Positions 6,664 through 7,921 of a stretch of 7,921 nt of DNA are shown here, one piece after another. A model generated the notes under the pieces. It was given only the letters and a program-made list of their open reading frames with translations. It ran no database searches and was not told the origin of the DNA. The stretch lies in assembly GCA_016200765.1 (NCBI GenBank), contig JACQEC010000318.1, positions 1 through 7,921 of the forward strand. The letters are read 5' to 3'. The stretch comes from Chloroflexota bacterium. GTDB lineage: Bacteria; Chloroflexota; Anaerolineae; JACRMK01. A program made the position numbers and the translations under genes. The number at the start of each line of letters is the position of its first letter. Positions within the stretch are counted from its first letter, which is position 1.

Positions 6664-7666
6664 ATTTTTCGAGATACGAGGCGTCAATCATGTCGTCGGC
6701 CTTGATGGGGGTCGCGATTTGGCCGAGTTTCGTCCACAGGTCAATAGCAAACTTGGCCGTGCTGAGCGCCGTGCCGGAACCACTGCCCGCGAAGAACTTG
6801 GCGTTGCGCGCCTTGTCGTAGAGCGTCGCGCCTTCGAGGTCGGCCTTGATGTCGTCAGCCTTCTCATAGAAACTACCGAGGCCTGCCGCCATGATCGCCG
6901 CGGCGTCGTCGGCGTTGGCCTTCTGGTATTCAATGGCCTTGTTCCACGCCTTGACCAGCCGCGCACCGACGTCCTTGTTAGCGGTCAGCACATCCTTGCG
7001 CATGATCAGCACGTCCACGATCAGGCCGGGCGTGTCTTTAGATGTGGCCAAGATCTTAACGTTCGGGTCTTTTGCCGCCTTTGACAGGTGCGGCTCCCAG
7101 GTCACGCCAGCATCTATGCGCGCTGAGGCCATCGCCGCGGGCACGTCGCCCTGTTTCATCTTCTGAAGGGTCACATCGGCGTCGGACAGCCCCTCTTTTT
7201 GGAGCAAGAAGTCAAGGAAGAAGTGTGAGACGGAACCTACGTTCACCCCGATACTCTTACCTTTCAGGTCTTTGACCGAGTTGATATTCTTGTTCTTGAG
7301 CGCAAGAATGCCGTCGCCGCCCGATGAGTCATCCAGACCCAAGATCGCCACAAACGGCGTCTCAGCCCTCCAATACAGGGTCATCGTGTCCAGCGTGGAC
7401 ACGAGCCCGTCCAGTTGCTTGCCGTTTAGCGCGGTGAAGCGGTCTTTCGGGTCTTCCACCTTCGTCAACTCGACGTTCAAGTTCTGCTCCTTGAAGTAAC
7501 CCTTGTCGCGCGCGATGAACAGCGGCCCGTAGCCGACCCACACGGAGTAGCCCAGCTTCAGCGAAGTCGGCGCCGCCGCCGGGGCGGGCGTCGCCGCCGC
7601 GCCACAGCCACCCAGCGCCAGCGCCGTGAGCGCAACCATGGCTAGAACAAACAAACGCTTGACCAT
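6662..7666 (-). CDS. ABC transporter substrate-binding lipoprotein, SsuA/TauA/NMT1-like
   Basis: Extracytoplasmic receptor that delivers substrate to the permease. The 334-residue protein starts at the ATG at 7666, chosen because AAGGAG lies 8 nt upstream; the longer in-frame start at 7717 would place a charged stretch before the signal and lacks such a site. A lipoprotein signal is clear: MVKR, a hydrophobic core to residue 18, and lipobox LGGC with the lipidated Cys21. An Ala/Pro/Thr linker follows (22-34). The mature part begins with LKLGYSVWVGYGPLFIARDKGYF, the hallmark of NMT1/SsuA/NrtA receptors. It continues with DLKGKSIGVNVGSVSHFF (133-150), GDVPAAMASARIDAG (173-187) and the TWEPHLSKA segment at 189-197. 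Known relatives bind sulfonates, taurine, nitrate, thiamine precursors or riboflavin, so the ligand cannot be named from sequence. It is first in the - strand set, behind a strong promoter. Confidence 0.94.
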   Translation of the reverse strand: MVKRLFVLAMVALTALALGGCGAAATPAPAAAPTSLKLGYSVWVGYGPLFIARDKGYFKEQNLNVELTKVEDPKDRFTALNGKQLDGLVSTLDTMTLYWRAETPFVAILGLDDSSGGDGILALKNKNINSVKDLKGKSIGVNVGSVSHFFLDFLLQKEGLSDADVTLQKMKQGDVPAAMASARIDAGVTWEPHLSKAAKDPNVKILATSKDTPGLIVDVLIMRKDVLTANKDVGARLVKAWNKAIEYQKANADDAAAIMAAGLGSFYEKADDIKADLEGATLYDKARNAKFFAGSGSGTALSTAKFAIDLWTKLGQIATPIKADDMIDASYLEK

Positions 7667-7674
7667 TGTCTCTT

Positions 7675-7680
7675 CTCCTT
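7675..7680 (-). promoter_or_regulatory. Ribosome binding site of the binding-protein gene
   Basis: AAGGAG on the - strand, 8 nt before the ATG at 7666. It is the strongest Shine-Dalgarno in the - strand set and decides the start of the lipoprotein, in line with high expression of this subunit. Confidence 0.85.
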
Positions 7681-7726
7681 TTGAAAGACGACTGTCTTGA
7701 ATAAATACCCTGCACATTTGTGGCGC

Positions 7727-7756
7727 ATTGTATCACAAGGAAAAAGGGCGTGTCAA
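7727..7756 (-). promoter_or_regulatory. Sigma70-type promoter of the transporter operon
   Basis: On the - strand, a perfect -35 box TTGACA (7756-7751), an 18-bp spacer, and -10 box TACAAT (7732-7727). The box is preceded by TGA, an extended -10 element. The predicted start of transcription is near 7720, giving a leader of about 54 nt before the ATG at 7666. That leader is too short for a thiamine or riboflavin riboswitch. A small 5-bp hairpin (AAGAC / GTCTT, 7685-7698) sits in it, just ahead of the ribosome site. Confidence 0.8.
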
Positions 7757-7862
7757 CATTCGCAAAACCAATGGGTATAGCCTGAGTAACTAACACTTTT
7801 GGGCTGCTACCCATTTTGAGTCACAATCTGAGGTTACCACACCTTCAGGAAAGGACGACAAA
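7757..7862. other. Divergent intergenic region rich in inverted repeats
   Basis: This stretch separates the transporter promoter from the divergent gene at 7863 and is AT-richer than its surroundings. It holds TACCCAT (7808-7814) and, in inverse orientation, ATGGGTA (7771-7777). A further ATGGGTA at 7863-7869 lies in the next gene. The middle copy can therefore pair with either flank. If the right-edge gene is a transposase, the end of the insertion sequence should lie in this stretch, but I cannot place it without the other end. Confidence 0.5.
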
Positions 7863-7873
7863 ATGGGTAGCAG
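7804..7873 (+). repeat. Perfect 15-bp inverted repeat covering the start codon of the right-edge gene
   Basis: The left arm CTGCTACCCATTTTG (7804-7818) is exactly complementary to CAAAATGGGTAGCAG (7859-7873), with 40 nt between. The right arm contains the ATG at 7863-7865; the ribosome site at 7850-7855 lies in the loop. Inside the loop a smaller imperfect hairpin is possible: CTGAGGT (7828-7834) with ACCTTCAG (7841-7848), one bulge. No run of U follows in either direction, so it is not a typical terminator. Confidence 0.85.
7850..7855 (+). promoter_or_regulatory. Ribosome binding site of the right-edge gene
   Basis: AAAGGA lies 7 nt before the ATG at 7863, a good distance. It is the main reason for calling a gene there despite the few codons visible. 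Confidence 0.6.
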
Positions 7874-7921
7874 TCACGGATTATACAACGAGTTATTCAG
7901 TTACTTGCGGGCCGTGCACCC
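7863..7921 (+). CDS. N-terminal fragment of an unidentified protein, possibly an insertion-sequence transposase (partial, 3' cut)
   Basis: Nineteen complete codons are open to the window edge from an ATG with a good ribosome site. The first in-frame stop upstream is the TAA at 7791-7793, and no other ATG or GTG in this frame lies between. The visible residues begin MGSSHGLYNELFSYL and continue RAVH. A start of the type YNELF-LR is reminiscent of IS4-like and related transposases that continue into a DxRH-LAWMV helix region, but this is memory of a pattern over very few residues. The inverted repeats around the start and the lower GC content are consistent with a mobile element end. Any other protein remains possible. 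Confidence 0.5.
   Translation, partial: MGSSHGLYNELFSYLRAVH

Noticed and set aside
7667..7717. Start of the binding protein at 7717
   Set aside because: It would bury the lipoprotein signal behind 17 polar residues and ignores the strong AAGGAG before the ATG at 7666.
7667..7720. Riboswitch in the leader of the transporter operon
   Set aside because: The predicted leader is about 54 nt with only a 5-bp hairpin, too short for known thiamine, riboflavin or SAM aptamers.
7880..7885. Second - strand promoter with TATAAT
   Set aside because: The -10 hexamer is perfect, but no -35 match lies 16-18 bp upstream, there is no TG extension, and it lies in the coding part of the right-edge gene.

Overview
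The window reads as a GC-rich bacterial chromosome segment with ordinary sigma70-type signals and a lipoprotein-anchored ABC transporter. The Ala/Pro/Thr-rich linker after the lipobox and the Cys/Trp variant of the HutI C-terminal metal motif remind me of Chloroflexota (Anaerolineae-like). That placement is an impression from family memory and no rRNA or marker gene here tests it.

Left part, + strand (1-3071): the 3' end of a MetE-like cobalamin-independent methionine synthase family gene, then hutH (histidine ammonia-lyase) and hutI (imidazolonepropionase). The genes are 17 bp apart and then overlap by 4 nt (ATGA), so they look like one transcription unit. HutH turns histidine into urocanate. 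HutI opens imidazolonepropionate to formiminoglutamate. Urocanase (hutU), which makes the step between them, and the last enzyme of the route are not in the window.

Middle and right part, - strand (7756 down to 3086): a strong promoter (TTGACA, 18 bp, TACAAT with an upstream TG) precedes a five-gene set. In transcript order these are a substrate-binding lipoprotein of the SsuA/TauA/NMT1 type, its permease, an AadA-like nucleotidyltransferase, a DHRS1-like short-chain dehydrogenase, and the ABC ATPase. Binding protein, permease and ATPase together make one importer, but two unrelated enzyme genes sit between permease and ATPase. The gap between binding protein and permease is almost filled by two stem-loops, a layout that often lets the binding protein be made in excess. 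The ATPase gene meets hutI tail to tail with 14 bp between stop codons. Import of histidine, urocanate or a related heterocycle would fit the neighbourhood but is not shown by sequence.

Right edge, + strand (7863-7921): the first 19 codons of a divergent gene with a good ribosome binding site, cut by the window end. Its N-terminus resembles those of some insertion-sequence transposases. Its start codon lies inside one arm of a perfect 15-bp inverted repeat, so a transcript entering from upstream could fold to hide the start. This is the most unusual structure in the window. I see no RNA genes, CRISPR array or riboswitch.
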